Below, piece by piece: positions 49,454-58,414 of a stretch of DNA of 64,000 nucleotides. The position numbers were made by a program, and so were the translations under genes. Numbering within the stretch: the first letter of the stretch is position 1; each line of letters opens with the position of its first letter. The notes below the pieces were generated by a model that saw only the letters and a list, made by a program, of their open reading frames with translations, was not told the origin of the DNA and did no database searches. Source of the stretch: Nioella sp965215655 (GTDB lineage Bacteria > Pseudomonadota > Alphaproteobacteria > Rhodobacterales > Rhodobacteraceae); the NCBI RefSeq assembly GCF_965215655.1, contig NZ_OZ244111.1, positions 2,976,001 through 3,040,000 of the forward strand, read 5' to 3'.

Positions 49454-50398
49454 ATGCTGCGCTATATCCTTGGCCGCCTTCTCTCGCTGAGCCTCAGCCT
49501 GATCGTCGCGAGCCTCGTCATCTTCACGGTGATCGAGGTCATTCCCGGCGACCCGGCGGCGTTCATGCTCGGGCTCAACGCGGATGAGGCGACGGTGCAG
49601 GCGCTGCGCGCCGATCTGGGGCTCGATGGCTCCAAGGCGGAACGCTACCTCGCGTGGATCGCGGGCATGGTGCAGGGCGATTTCGGCACCTCTTACACCT
49701 ATCGCGTTCCGGTGGCCGAGCTTGTGGCGGACCGGCTGTGGGTCTCGCTGCCGCTGGCCGTGCTGTCGCTGATCCTGTCCACGGCCATTGCCTTCCCGGT
49801 CGGGCTGCTGGCGGCGGCGAACCGGGGCCGGGCGGCGGATTACGGGATTATGGGCGGCACGCAGCTCGGCATCGCGATTCCCAATTTCTGGTTCGGGATG
49901 CTGCTGGTGCTGGTCTTCGCCGTGAACCTGCGCTGGTTCAGTGCAGGTGGATTCCCGGGATGGGAAGAACCTTTGCTGGCCCTCAAGTCGCTGCTGCTGC
50001 CCTCGGTCGCGCTGGCCCTTCCGCAGGCGGCGATCCTCGCCCGCGTCATGCGCTCTGCCCTCATTGAGACACTGGCGCAGGACTACATGCGCACGGCGCG
50101 GGCCAAGGGCCTTTCCCGCCGTCAGGCGCTGCTGCGACACGCGCTCCGCAATGCGCTGATCCCGGTCCTGACCATCATCGGCTTGCAATTCTCGTTCCTG
50201 CTGGCGGGTGCGATCATCATCGAGAATGTCTTTTTCCTGCCCGGCCTCGGGCGGCTGATTTTTCAGGGGATCACGCAGCGCGATCTGGTGGTGGTGGAAT
50301 CCGTCACCATGCTGCTGGTCTTCGCGGTGATCGTCGTCACCTTCCTCGTCGACATCGCCTATGCGGTGGCGGACCCGCGCCTGAGGCGCCGCGCATGA
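49454..50398 (+). CDS. ABC transporter permease, DppB family
   Basis: A 314-residue inner membrane permease of the peptide/opine/nickel importer class. N-terminal MLRYILGRLLSLSLSLIVAS and the ATPase-docking loop ARAKGLSRRQALLRHALRNALIPVLT are diagnostic. AAGG lies upstream of ATG 49454; a GTG at 49445 is in frame. Overlaps the next permease gene by ATGA. Confidence 0.93.
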   Translation: MLRYILGRLLSLSLSLIVASLVIFTVIEVIPGDPAAFMLGLNADEATVQALRADLGLDGSKAERYLAWIAGMVQGDFGTSYTYRVPVAELVADRLWVSLPLAVLSLILSTAIAFPVGLLAAANRGRAADYGIMGGTQLGIAIPNFWFGMLLVLVFAVNLRWFSAGGFPGWEEPLLALKSLLLPSVALALPQAAILARVMRSALIETLAQDYMRTARAKGLSRRQALLRHALRNALIPVLTIIGLQFSFLLAGAIIIENVFFLPGLGRLIFQGITQRDLVVVESVTMLLVFAVIVVTFLVDIAYAVADPRLRRRA

Positions 50399-51219
50399 GC
50401 CGCCTTCCGGTCCCCCTGATCCTCGGCGCGATCCTGTCGTCCATTTTCCTCGCCATGGCGCTGCTGTCCTTCGTCTGGACACCGCATGACGTGGAGCAAT
50501 TGGTGATCGCGAACCGCCTCCAACCGGCAAGCGGTGAGTTCCTGCTTGGCACCGATCAGTTCGGGCGCGACCTCTTGTCGATGCTCATGGTCGGTGCGCG
50601 GGTATCGCTGGCGGTGGCCCTGGTCGCCGTAGGCATCGGCGTCGCCATCGGCGTACCGCTCGGCCTAGCGGCCGCTGCCACGCGGGGCAGCCTGCTCGAT
50701 GAGTTCATCATGCGCGGCAATGACCTGATCTTCGCCTTCCCCAGCCTTGTCATCGCGATCCTGATCACCGCCGTTTTCGGCCCCTCGGCCTTCAACGCGA
50801 TCCTCGCCATCGGCATCTTCAACATCCCCGTCTTCGCGCGTGTCGCGCGGGGTGGGGCGCTGAGCCTCTGGACGCTCGACTACATCCTGGCCGCCCGGGT
50901 TGCAGGCAAGGGCAAGGCGCGGATCAGCGCGGAACACATCCTGCCCAATATCGCGAACCTGCTGATCGTGCAGGCGACGATCCAGTTTTCCCTTGGCATT
51001 TTGGCCGAGGCGGCGCTGTCCTATGTCGGCCTGTCAGTTCAGCCGCCCACCCCAAGCTGGGGCCGGATGCTGTCGGACGCGCAGACCATGATCTACACCC
51101 ACCCGATGCTGGCGGTACTGCCGGGGCTCGCCATCGTGCTGATGGTGTTGGGGCTGAACCTGATGGGCGACGGGCTGCGCGACATGCTGGACCCAAGGCT
51201 CAGGAGGGTTCGGCAATGA
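50395..51219 (+). CDS. ABC transporter permease, DppC family
   Basis: A 274-residue second permease of the same importer. Marker stretches: GTDQFGRDLLSMLMVGARVSLAVAL, FPSLVIAILITAVFG and the docking loop ARVAGKGKARISAEHILPNIANLLIVQ. The C-terminal MVLGLNLMGDGLRDMLDPRLR is typical. Overlaps both neighbours by ATGA. Confidence 0.94.
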   Translation: MSRLPVPLILGAILSSIFLAMALLSFVWTPHDVEQLVIANRLQPASGEFLLGTDQFGRDLLSMLMVGARVSLAVALVAVGIGVAIGVPLGLAAAATRGSLLDEFIMRGNDLIFAFPSLVIAILITAVFGPSAFNAILAIGIFNIPVFARVARGGALSLWTLDYILAARVAGKGKARISAEHILPNIANLLIVQATIQFSLGILAEAALSYVGLSVQPPTPSWGRMLSDAQTMIYTHPMLAVLPGLAIVLMVLGLNLMGDGLRDMLDPRLRRVRQ

Positions 51220-52793
51220 TCGAGGTCGACCGCCTGTCGCTGGATATTCATGGCACGCCAATCCTGCGGGATGTCAGTTTCTCGATGCAGGCGGGCAAGA
51301 CCTTCGGGCTGGTGGGTGAAAGCGGATCGGGCAAGTCGATGACGGCGCTTGCGCTGATGCAGCTTCTGCCGGACGGGTCGCGCACCAGCGGCAGGGCCAG
51401 CCTTGACGGGACCGACCTGCTGAACCGGCCCGAGGCCGAGATGTGCCGCCTGCGGGGCAATGAACTGGGTATGATCTTCCAGGAACCGATGACGGCACTC
51501 AACCCGGTGCGCACCATCGGGGATCAGGTGGCCGAAACCCTGCGCATCCACGGGGCGGCCAGCCGCGCCGATGCTCTTGACGTGGCCCGGCAGAAGCTCG
51601 ACCGCGTGGGTCTGCCGCAAATCGCGCTCGACCGCTACCCGCACGAATTGTCGGGTGGCCAGCGCCAGCGGGTCTGTATCGCCACCGCCATCGCGCTCCG
51701 CCCCCGGCTGCTGATCGCGGATGAGCCAACCACAGCGCTCGACGTCACCACGCAAGCGCAGATCCTCGACCTCCTGCGCGGGCTGGTGGAGGAGGAGGAC
51801 ATGGCGCTGCTGCTGATCACCCATGACCTTGCCGTCGTGGCAGACATGGCGGACCATGTGGCCGTGATGAAGACGGGCGAGATTGTCGAGCAAGGCGCGA
51901 CCCGCGACGTGCTGAGCCAGCAAAACCACGCCTATACACGCGCATTGTTCGAGGCCTCTGACCACAAGCCAACTCGCCATATCCGACAGGCGGACACGCC
52001 TTTGCTGACCGGGCGCGAGATCGACCGCCACTATCCCGGCCCGCGCAAGGGATTGTTCCGCCGGGGCGACCCTGTGCGCGCCGTCAACGGGGTCAGCCTG
52101 GCATTGAATGAGGGCGAAAGCCTGGGGCTGGTCGGCGAATCCGGCTGCGGAAAGTCCACCCTCACCCGCGCCATCCTCGGCCTTGACCCCATTCAGGGCG
52201 GCGAGATCCGGGCCCTTGGCAACGCCATCTCCCCCGCCATGCCCCATGCCATGCGCGCGGGCATTCAGGTCGTGTTTCAAGACCCTTACGGCAGCTTCAA
52301 CCCGCGCTGGACGGTGGAGCATCTGGTGGCCGAACCCTATCACCTGCTCCCGGCAAAACCTTCGCGGGCAGACAGACGGGCGGAGGTCGCCAAAGCGCTG
52401 GAGGCCGTTGGTCTGCAAGCCAGCGACATGGACAAGTACCCGCACGAGTTTTCCGGCGGCCAGCGTCAGCGCATCGCCATCGCCCGCGCGCTGATCACGC
52501 ACCCGAAAATTCTCGTGCTGGATGAGGCCGTCTCGGCCCTCGATGTCCGCGTCCGTGCCCAGATTCTGGACCTGCTGGCCGATCTTCAGGACCGGATGGG
52601 GCTGAGCTATCTGTTCATCTCCCATGATCTCACCGTGGTGCGCGCGATCACCGACCGGGTGATGGTGATGCAGGCGGGTGAAATCGTGGAGGAAGGCCCG
52701 ACGGAGCGCATCTTCGACGCCCCGGACCACCCCTATACACAGGCGCTTCTGGCCGCGGCGCCGCGCCTGCCCGATTATGCAAGAAAGGACTGA
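51216..52793 (+). CDS. Fused dual ATP-binding subunit of a peptide/opine-type ABC importer
   Basis: A 525-residue protein with two complete nucleotide-binding domains, equal to DppD plus DppF in one chain. Domain 1: Walker A GESGSGKSMT near residue 36, signature LSGGQRQRV, Walker B LLIADEPTTALDV. Domain 2: GESGCGKSTL near 310, FSGGQRQRI, ILVLDEAVSALDV. This fused form is common for such importers (as in GsiA or YejF). It powers the two permeases upstream. No substrate-binding protein is found in the locus. Confidence 0.95.
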   Translation: MIEVDRLSLDIHGTPILRDVSFSMQAGKTFGLVGESGSGKSMTALALMQLLPDGSRTSGRASLDGTDLLNRPEAEMCRLRGNELGMIFQEPMTALNPVRTIGDQVAETLRIHGAASRADALDVARQKLDRVGLPQIALDRYPHELSGGQRQRVCIATAIALRPRLLIADEPTTALDVTTQAQILDLLRGLVEEEDMALLLITHDLAVVADMADHVAVMKTGEIVEQGATRDVLSQQNHAYTRALFEASDHKPTRHIRQADTPLLTGREIDRHYPGPRKGLFRRGDPVRAVNGVSLALNEGESLGLVGESGCGKSTLTRAILGLDPIQGGEIRALGNAISPAMPHAMRAGIQVVFQDPYGSFNPRWTVEHLVAEPYHLLPAKPSRADRRAEVAKALEAVGLQASDMDKYPHEFSGGQRQRIAIARALITHPKILVLDEAVSALDVRVRAQILDLLADLQDRMGLSYLFISHDLTVVRAITDRVMVMQAGEIVEEGPTERIFDAPDHPYTQALLAAAPRLPDYARKD

Positions 52794-52796
52794 CCC

Positions 52797-54242
52797 ATGC
52801 AGCTTTGGTTCGACCCCGCAGAAGTTTTTATCGGGGGCCGCTGGTTCCTGCCCGCAAGCGGCGAGACGCTGCCGCTGGAAGACCCGTCGACCGGCAAGGA
52901 AATCGGCCGGATCGCGCGGGGCAATGCGGTAGATATCGACAACGCGGTCAGCGCGGCAGAGGAGGCTTTGGCGGGGGAATGGGGGGCGCTGACAGCGGCG
53001 GACCGGGGCCGGATCCTTATGCGGCTGTCGTGGCTCATCACCCAGAAATTGGACGACCTGGCCGAGATCGAGGCCACCGATGTGGGCAAGCCGCTGGCGC
53101 AGGCCAAGAACGACGCCATCGCGCTGGCGCGCTACATGGAGTTCTACGGCGGTGCAGCCGACAAACTGATGGGTGAAACGATCCCGTTCCAGAACGGCTT
53201 TACCGTCTATACCTTGCGCGAACCGCACGGGGTGACGGGCCATATCGTGCCGTGGAACTATCCGATGCAGATTATCGGCCGGTCCGTGGGTGCGGCTCTG
53301 GCCATGGGCAATGCCTGCGTGCTGAAACCAGCCGAGGAGGCCTGCCTGTCGGCCCTGGCCTTTGCCGATCTGGCGCGGCAGGCGGGGCTGCCGGATGGCG
53401 CGCTAAATGTTGTGCCGGGACTGGGGGAGGAGGCGGGCGCGGCGCTGACCGCCCATAAGGGTGTGAAACACCTGTCCTTCACCGGCTCCGTTGGCGTCGG
53501 CAAACTGGTGCAGACGGCGGCGGCGCAGAATATCGTGCCGGTGACGCTGGAGCTTGGCGGCAAGTCCCCGCAGGTCGTGTTCGAGGATGCGGATCTGGAG
53601 AAGGCGCTGCCTTTCCTCGTCAATGCGGGCATCCAGAACGCGGGCCAGACCTGTTCGGCTTCCTCCCGTATTCTGGTGCATGAAAGCCTTTATGATGAGC
53701 TCTGCACCCATATGGCGGCGGCCTATGACGGGCTGAAAGTGGGGCCTGCGATGGATGATCTGAACGTCGGCCCGCTGATATCAGCACGCCAGAAAGAGAT
53801 CGTGGAAGGCTTTCTCGCGATGACCGATGAGAACCACATTCTCAGCCGGGGCCGCATCGTCGAAGACGCGCCGAAGGGCGGGCATTACGTTGCCCCAACC
53901 CTGATTTCCGGCGTAGGACCGGATCACAGCCTGTCGCAGGACGAGATTTTCGGGCCCGTTCAGGTAATCATCCCCTTTCGCGACGAGGATCATGCGATCG
54001 AGATTGCCAATAGCACGGAATACGGGCTGGTCGCCTCGGTCTGGTCAAGGGATGGCGGGCGCTGCATGCGGATGGCGAAGAAGCTGCGCGCGGGGCAGGT
54101 GTTTATCAACAATTATGGTGCCGCTGGCGGGGTGGAGCTGCCCTTCGGTGGTGTGGGCCACTCGGGGCACGGGCGCGAAAAGGGGTTTGAGGCCCTTTAC
54201 GGCTTTTCCGTCCTCAAGACCGTCGCAGCCCATCACGGCTAG
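52797..54242 (+). CDS. NAD(P)-dependent aldehyde dehydrogenase
   Basis: A 481-residue aldehyde dehydrogenase. Motifs: HIVPWNYPMQIIGRSVG (cofactor), LSFTGSVGVGKLV, ELGGKSPQVVFEDADLEKA with the catalytic Glu, and NAGQTCSASSRILVHESLYD with the nucleophilic Cys. The C-terminus LPFGGVGHSGHGREKG is typical. Betaine- or gamma-aminobutyraldehyde-like substrates are possible. Three bases after the ATPase gene, so probably degrades what the importer brings in. Confidence 0.94.
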   Translation: MQLWFDPAEVFIGGRWFLPASGETLPLEDPSTGKEIGRIARGNAVDIDNAVSAAEEALAGEWGALTAADRGRILMRLSWLITQKLDDLAEIEATDVGKPLAQAKNDAIALARYMEFYGGAADKLMGETIPFQNGFTVYTLREPHGVTGHIVPWNYPMQIIGRSVGAALAMGNACVLKPAEEACLSALAFADLARQAGLPDGALNVVPGLGEEAGAALTAHKGVKHLSFTGSVGVGKLVQTAAAQNIVPVTLELGGKSPQVVFEDADLEKALPFLVNAGIQNAGQTCSASSRILVHESLYDELCTHMAAAYDGLKVGPAMDDLNVGPLISARQKEIVEGFLAMTDENHILSRGRIVEDAPKGGHYVAPTLISGVGPDHSLSQDEIFGPVQVIIPFRDEDHAIEIANSTEYGLVASVWSRDGGRCMRMAKKLRAGQVFINNYGAAGGVELPFGGVGHSGHGREKGFEALYGFSVLKTVAAHHG

Positions 54243-54325
54243 GCGCGGGGACGGGCTTTGCAAAGCCCGTGACAAGCGGTTTCGAATCCGCTTCCAACGG
54301 CTTTTCGAAAAGCCGTCCCCCGCCC
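54243..54325. repeat. Tandem foldback palindromes, 3 units
   Basis: ACGGGCTTTGCAAAGCCCGT (54251-54270, perfect), AAGCGGTTTCGAATCCGCTT (54274-54293, one mismatch) and ACGGCTTTTCGAAAAGCCGT (54297-54316, perfect), spaced 3 nt, bracketed by GCGCGGGG and CCCCCGC. They follow the aldehyde dehydrogenase stop and probably end that operon before rpe. Confidence 0.9.
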
Positions 54326-54384
54326 TTGATCAAACCGCGCGCGGACGCTAACCCCGGCTCAACCGCTCCCAAAGGACGCTGCCC

Positions 54385-55074
54385 ATGCCTTTCGACCGCT
54401 CCATCAAGATCGCTCCGTCGATCCTTTCCGCCGATTTCGCCAATTTCGGGGCCGAGATCCGTGCCATCGAGGACCAGGGCGCCGACTGGGTCCATGTCGA
54501 TGTGATGGACGGGCATTTCGTGCCCAACCTCACATTCGGCCCGCCCGCCGTGAAAGCCTTCCGCCCGCATGTGACAACCTTCATGGACGTCCACCTGATG
54601 ATCGCGCCCGTCGATCCCTATATCGAGGCCTATGCCGAGGCAGGGGCCGACATGATCACCGCACATGTCGAGGCTGGGCCGCACATCCACCGCACCCTTC
54701 AGGCGATCAAGGCCACGGGCAAGATGGCCGGCGTCAGCCTCAACCCCGGCACCCCGCTCGACAGTATCGAACACGTCCTCGACCTCGTCGACATGGTGCT
54801 GATCATGACGGTGAACCCCGGCTTCGGCGGGCAGAAATTCATCCACTCCGGCGTCGAGAAGACCCGCCGGCTGCGCCAGATGATCGGCGACCGGCCGATC
54901 CATATCCAGATCGACGGCGGCGTGACGACCGAAACCGCGCCTCTTGTGGCGGCAGCGGGGGCCGATGTTCTGGTTGCGGGATCGGCTGTTTTCAAGGGCG
55001 GCTCGGTTGCACAACCGCAGGTCTATGGCGAGAATATCCGCGCGATCCGGGCTGCCGCGGAAGCAGCTCTCTGA
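54385..55074 (+). CDS. rpe: Ribulose-phosphate 3-epimerase
   Basis: Interconverts ribulose 5-phosphate and xylulose 5-phosphate (pentose phosphate or Calvin cycle). The 229-residue TIM barrel shows IAPSILSADFANFGAEI, WVHVDVMDGHFVPNLTFGP with the metal His and Asp, FMDVHLMI, VNPGFGGQKFI and IQIDGGVTTE near the end with the catalytic Asp. AAAGGA precedes the ATG. Convergent with the globin gene only 3 bases away. Confidence 0.96.
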   Translation: MPFDRSIKIAPSILSADFANFGAEIRAIEDQGADWVHVDVMDGHFVPNLTFGPPAVKAFRPHVTTFMDVHLMIAPVDPYIEAYAEAGADMITAHVEAGPHIHRTLQAIKATGKMAGVSLNPGTPLDSIEHVLDLVDMVLIMTVNPGFGGQKFIHSGVEKTRRLRQMIGDRPIHIQIDGGVTTETAPLVAAAGADVLVAGSAVFKGGSVAQPQVYGENIRAIRAAAEAAL

Positions 55075-55077
55075 CAG

Positions 55078-55530
55078 TTATCCCGCAGCCTCCAGCCGGG
55101 CCTGCGCAGCGGCAATCATCGGCAGGAACCGGTCGAAGGCCGCCTGCCAGCTGCCCTGCATCTCCGATGTAAACGCGTCCCCGAGACAGTCATCGAACGC
55201 GCCCAGAATGGCCATGGCCATGTGGCGCAGCTGTCGTTCAGAAATGTGAAACCGGGCATGAGAGCGCGCGAGCCCCTCTGCCAGGCGGATCAGGTCCGCA
55301 TCCGAGCCCATGGCCCGCACAGTGTAGGACAGGGCCTGCATGATCTTGGCCCGTTGCCCGGCCAGGTCGGCACTGAACAAATGACGCGTCTGCGGTTCCA
55401 ATTCGAAAAAGCGCTCGTAGACCCGCACCGCGAGCCGCGCCTTCACAGGAAGCGCCCGCGCAAAGCTTTCGCTGATCAGGGCCGTCTGGTCGGGCGGCAG
55501 CGGTGCGGGGGGCTGTGCTACATCGGTCAT
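55078..55530 (-). CDS. Single-domain globin
   Basis: A 150-residue bacterial haemoglobin-like protein without a reductase domain. Globin features: ISESFARALPVKARLAVRVYERFFELEPQTRHLFSAD (helices A-C), QALSYTVRAMGSD and the proximal His region LARSHARFHISERQL (helix F). Such proteins bind O2 or NO. Next to puuD on the same strand, it could support an oxygen-dependent urate oxidation, though this is conjecture. Confidence 0.85.
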   Translation of the reverse strand: MTDVAQPPAPLPPDQTALISESFARALPVKARLAVRVYERFFELEPQTRHLFSADLAGQRAKIMQALSYTVRAMGSDADLIRLAEGLARSHARFHISERQLRHMAMAILGAFDDCLGDAFTSEMQGSWQAAFDRFLPMIAAAQARLEAAG

Positions 55531-55578
55531 GGCCCCGCCAGACTGGCAGAGCCGCCTTTCCAACCCCTTAACGGGTCA

Positions 55579-56835
55579 TCAGTTCATTGCCAGCCCAAAA
55601 GGCATATCCTCGCCTACCGCACGATACCAGCGGCGAATGAGGGCGCGTTCCTCCTCCTCCATATAGGACACATTCGCAGGCGGCATCGCGTTGGTGACAC
55701 CGGCCTGCAAATAGATTTCGCGCGCCGCGCGGGCAATATCGGCAGGCGTTTCAAGCAGGATGCCGCGCGGGGCCTGCCGGATACCGGGCCAGGAGGGTTC
55801 ACGTGCATGGCACATGGCGCAGCGGCCGGGGATGGTCCAGCTTACATCCTCGAAGCCGTCGGCGGCCATCAGCATCTCTTCGCGATGCGTCAGGTCGCGG
55901 GCCTCGCTCTCCTCGTAGCTATCGTATTCCGTGCCCGCAGTGGACAGCCACGCGATGCAGATGAACAGGATCACGGTCACCGCCCAGGTCCACCATGGCA
56001 TGCCCTTGCGCGCATGCATGGAGTTGAAGAAGTGCCGGATCGTGACCCCCATCAGGAAAACCAGTGCCGCGATGATCCAGTTATACTCGGTGGCGAAGGC
56101 CAGCGGGTAGTGGTTCGACAGCATCAGGAAGACCACGGGCAGGGTCAGGTAGTTGTTATGGGTGGACCGCAACTTGGCGATCTTGCCGTATTTCGGGTCC
56201 GGCTTGCGGCCTGCCTTTAGGTCCGCCACCACGATCCGCTGATTGGGCATAATGATGAAGAAGACATTGGCGGTCATGATCGTGGCCGTGAACGCCCCCA
56301 GATGCAGCATCATTGCGCGGCCGGTGAAGATCTGGTTGTAGCCATAGCCCATGATGACAAGCAGCACGAACAGCAGCAGCATCAGCACCGTGGGCTTTTC
56401 GCCAAGCGGCGATTTGCACAGGAAGTCATAGACCAGCCATCCAATGGTCAGCGACGCCGCAGAGATCAGGATGCCCTGCCATGTGCTCAGATCCGCCTTG
56501 GCCGGGTCGATCAGGTACAGCTCCGCCCCGGCCCAGTAGACCAGCATCAATAGCGCCGCGCCGGAGAGCCATGTGGAATAGCTTTCCCATTTGAACCAGG
56601 TCAGGTGGTCGGGCATCGCCTCGGGCGCCACAAGGTATTTGCGGATATGGTAGAATCCGCCACCATGGACCTGCCATTCCTCACCATCGGCCCCGCGCAG
56701 GTCGCCTTCGCGCCGCAGTCCCAGGTCGAGCGCGATGAAGTAAAAGCTCGATCCGATCCAGGCGATTGCCGTGATGACATGCAGCCACCGTACGGCGGTC
56801 TCCAGCCAGTCCCACATGATCAGGAAATCCTGCAT
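55579..56835 (-). CDS. puuD: Membrane urate hydroxylase with C-terminal cytochrome c domain
   Basis: Oxidises urate to 5-hydroxyisourate at the inner membrane, passing electrons to its own cytochrome. The 418-residue protein has about eight helices in the N-terminal DUF989 part (WLHVITAIAWIGSSFYFIALD, MLHLGAFTATIMTANVFFIIMPNQR) and a C-terminal haem site CAMCHAREPSWPG with a later Met ligand in TNAMPPANVSYM. The start at 56835 has GGGCG upstream. Divergent from the LysR gene that likely regulates it. Confidence 0.93.
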   Translation of the reverse strand: MQDFLIMWDWLETAVRWLHVITAIAWIGSSFYFIALDLGLRREGDLRGADGEEWQVHGGGFYHIRKYLVAPEAMPDHLTWFKWESYSTWLSGAALLMLVYWAGAELYLIDPAKADLSTWQGILISAASLTIGWLVYDFLCKSPLGEKPTVLMLLLFVLLVIMGYGYNQIFTGRAMMLHLGAFTATIMTANVFFIIMPNQRIVVADLKAGRKPDPKYGKIAKLRSTHNNYLTLPVVFLMLSNHYPLAFATEYNWIIAALVFLMGVTIRHFFNSMHARKGMPWWTWAVTVILFICIAWLSTAGTEYDSYEESEARDLTHREEMLMAADGFEDVSWTIPGRCAMCHAREPSWPGIRQAPRGILLETPADIARAAREIYLQAGVTNAMPPANVSYMEEEERALIRRWYRAVGEDMPFGLAMN

Positions 56836-56944
56836 CCCCGCGCCCTTTTCTTTGCTTGAGTCCAGTTTAGACCTATCGCAGCGTTTGTTTAGCCGGTATT
56901 GCAAGAAATTACCGAGCTGTTTCAAAAAAAGGCTACGAATTTAC

Positions 56945-57847
56945 ATGGCCTATCTGGACAATATACGCACCTTCGTGCGGGTGTTCGAACTCGGGTCGAT
57001 GTCGGCCGCGGCGCGCGATCAGCGGATCTCGGCGGCGGTGGCCTCGTCTCGCATCTCGCAGCTTGAAGAGCACCTGAATGTGCGTCTTTTCCAGCGAACG
57101 ACGCGGCAACTGAACCCGACGGAACAAGGGGTGATCTTCTATCGCGGGGCCTGCAAGATCCTCGAAGCGGTGGAGGAAGCCGAGGCCGAGATCAACAAGG
57201 TCACGCAGACCCCTCGCGGGACGCTGTATATCGCGGCGCCGCTTGGGGTCGGGCGCCGGCTGGTCGCGCCTGCGATGCCGGCCTTCAAGGAGAAATACCC
57301 GCTCATCGACATCCGTCTGCGCCTGTCGGACCGGCGGCTCGACGTGGCCAAGGAAGGGCTCGACGTGGCCTTCTTTCTGGGGGTGCCCGAGGACAGCACG
57401 CTGCGCATCCGCAAGATCGCCGATTGCCCCAGGGTGCTGTGCGCCTCGCCGGATTATGTCGCGCGGAAGGGCATGCCCCGAAGCGGCGCCGATCTGATCG
57501 GGGGGAAACATGACTGCCTCAACCTGCGCTACCCCGGTGCGCCGGAGTTCCAGTGGCCGCTGCAAACGCCCGACGGAATCAGGCGGATTGCCGTGAAGGG
57601 GCCCTTCGAATCGGATGATGGGGATGTCCTGACAGGATGGGCTCTTGCGGGACAAGGGATCGTGCTGAAGCCGGTCTTCGAAGTGGCCGAGCACCTGGCT
57701 GCCGGAACGCTGGTGCCGGTGCTGGAAAACGAACCGCCTGTGCCGATCCAGATGGCCTGTCTCTATATGCACCGCAAGCGGCAGGACCCCAAGGCGCGCC
57801 TGCTGATCGACTTCATGTCAGATCACATCAGGCGCGAACTGCCGTAA
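56945..57847 (+). CDS. LysR family regulator of urate catabolism (probable)
   Basis: A 300-residue LysR protein: DNA-binding part YLDNIRTFVRVFELGSMSAAARDQRISAAVASSRISQLE, effector domain GTLYIAAPLGVGRRLVAPAM. The ATG at 56945 matches the family start; longer in-frame extension to 56771 is unlikely since it would run through the puuD promoter. Its position between puuD and uraH suggests control of purine breakdown. The 109-base puuD intergenic region should hold its binding site. Confidence 0.92.
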   Translation: MAYLDNIRTFVRVFELGSMSAAARDQRISAAVASSRISQLEEHLNVRLFQRTTRQLNPTEQGVIFYRGACKILEAVEEAEAEINKVTQTPRGTLYIAAPLGVGRRLVAPAMPAFKEKYPLIDIRLRLSDRRLDVAKEGLDVAFFLGVPEDSTLRIRKIADCPRVLCASPDYVARKGMPRSGADLIGGKHDCLNLRYPGAPEFQWPLQTPDGIRRIAVKGPFESDDGDVLTGWALAGQGIVLKPVFEVAEHLAAGTLVPVLENEPPVPIQMACLYMHRKRQDPKARLLIDFMSDHIRRELP

Positions 57848-57850
57848 GGG

Positions 57851-57907
57851 GCGCGCGGAAGGATCTTCGAAGATCCTTTCAATGCCCTTGCAAGGGCATT
57901 CCCCCGC
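57851..57907. repeat. Tandem foldback palindromes, 2 units
   Basis: Perfect 20-mers AAGGATCTTCGAAGATCCTT (57859-57878) and AATGCCCTTGCAAGGGCATT (57881-57900), 2 nt apart, bracketed by GCGCGCGG and CCCCCGC. They fill the gap between convergent LysR and uraH. The first unit is identical to the one at 61843. Confidence 0.9.
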
Positions 57908-58264
57908 CTAGCTGCCCCGGTAGGTGGAAAACCCATAGGGAGAAAGCAGGAGCGGGACGTGGTAATGCGCCTCTGGATCCGACATGCCGAATCGGATCGG
58001 CACCTGATCGAGGAACAGCGGCTCATCTCCGCCCTGCCCCGATGCACGCAGATAATCCCCCGCAAAGAACACCAGTTCATAGCTGCCGGTCGCGAAGCTC
58101 TCCTGGGGCAGGATCGGGCTATCGGTGCGGCCATCGTCATTGGTGACCATCTCGACCAGCAACGCCGGGGCGTCCCCGTCGATCGAGTAAAGCGCAATCT
58201 TCAGCCCCGCGGCGGGGCAACCCCGCGCCGTGTCCAGCACATGTGTCGTCAGATATCCGGCCAT
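57908..58264 (-). CDS. uraH: 5-hydroxyisourate hydrolase
   Basis: A transthyretin-like enzyme of 118 residues that opens 5-hydroxyisourate, the product of PuuD, to OHCU. Signatures: LTTHVLDTARGCPAAGL (active His), the central region TNDDGRTD with its Arg, and the C-terminal tetrapeptide YRGS that marks the enzyme rather than transthyretin. Divergent from puuE with a 150-base AT-rich promoter region between. Confidence 0.95.
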   Translation of the reverse strand: MAGYLTTHVLDTARGCPAAGLKIALYSIDGDAPALLVEMVTNDDGRTDSPILPQESFATGSYELVFFAGDYLRASGQGGDEPLFLDQVPIRFGMSDPEAHYHVPLLLSPYGFSTYRGS

Positions 58265-58414
58265 CGCCCTCTCCTTGGTCCATGCGCCTGTTTATGCAGC
58301 GTTGCGACGCTCTGCGCACTGCCGCTCCGACAACAGCAGTTTCAAAAATCTCCAGAAAGTCAAAAGGCATTCCCTATTATATGGTAACAAAAACGCGACA
58401 AGGACAGACCCCCC

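Noticed and set aside
48341..50530. 729-codon minus-strand frame opposite the desaturase and ABC permease genes
   Set aside because: Low-complexity His/Gln/Arg composition and antisense to clear gene families.
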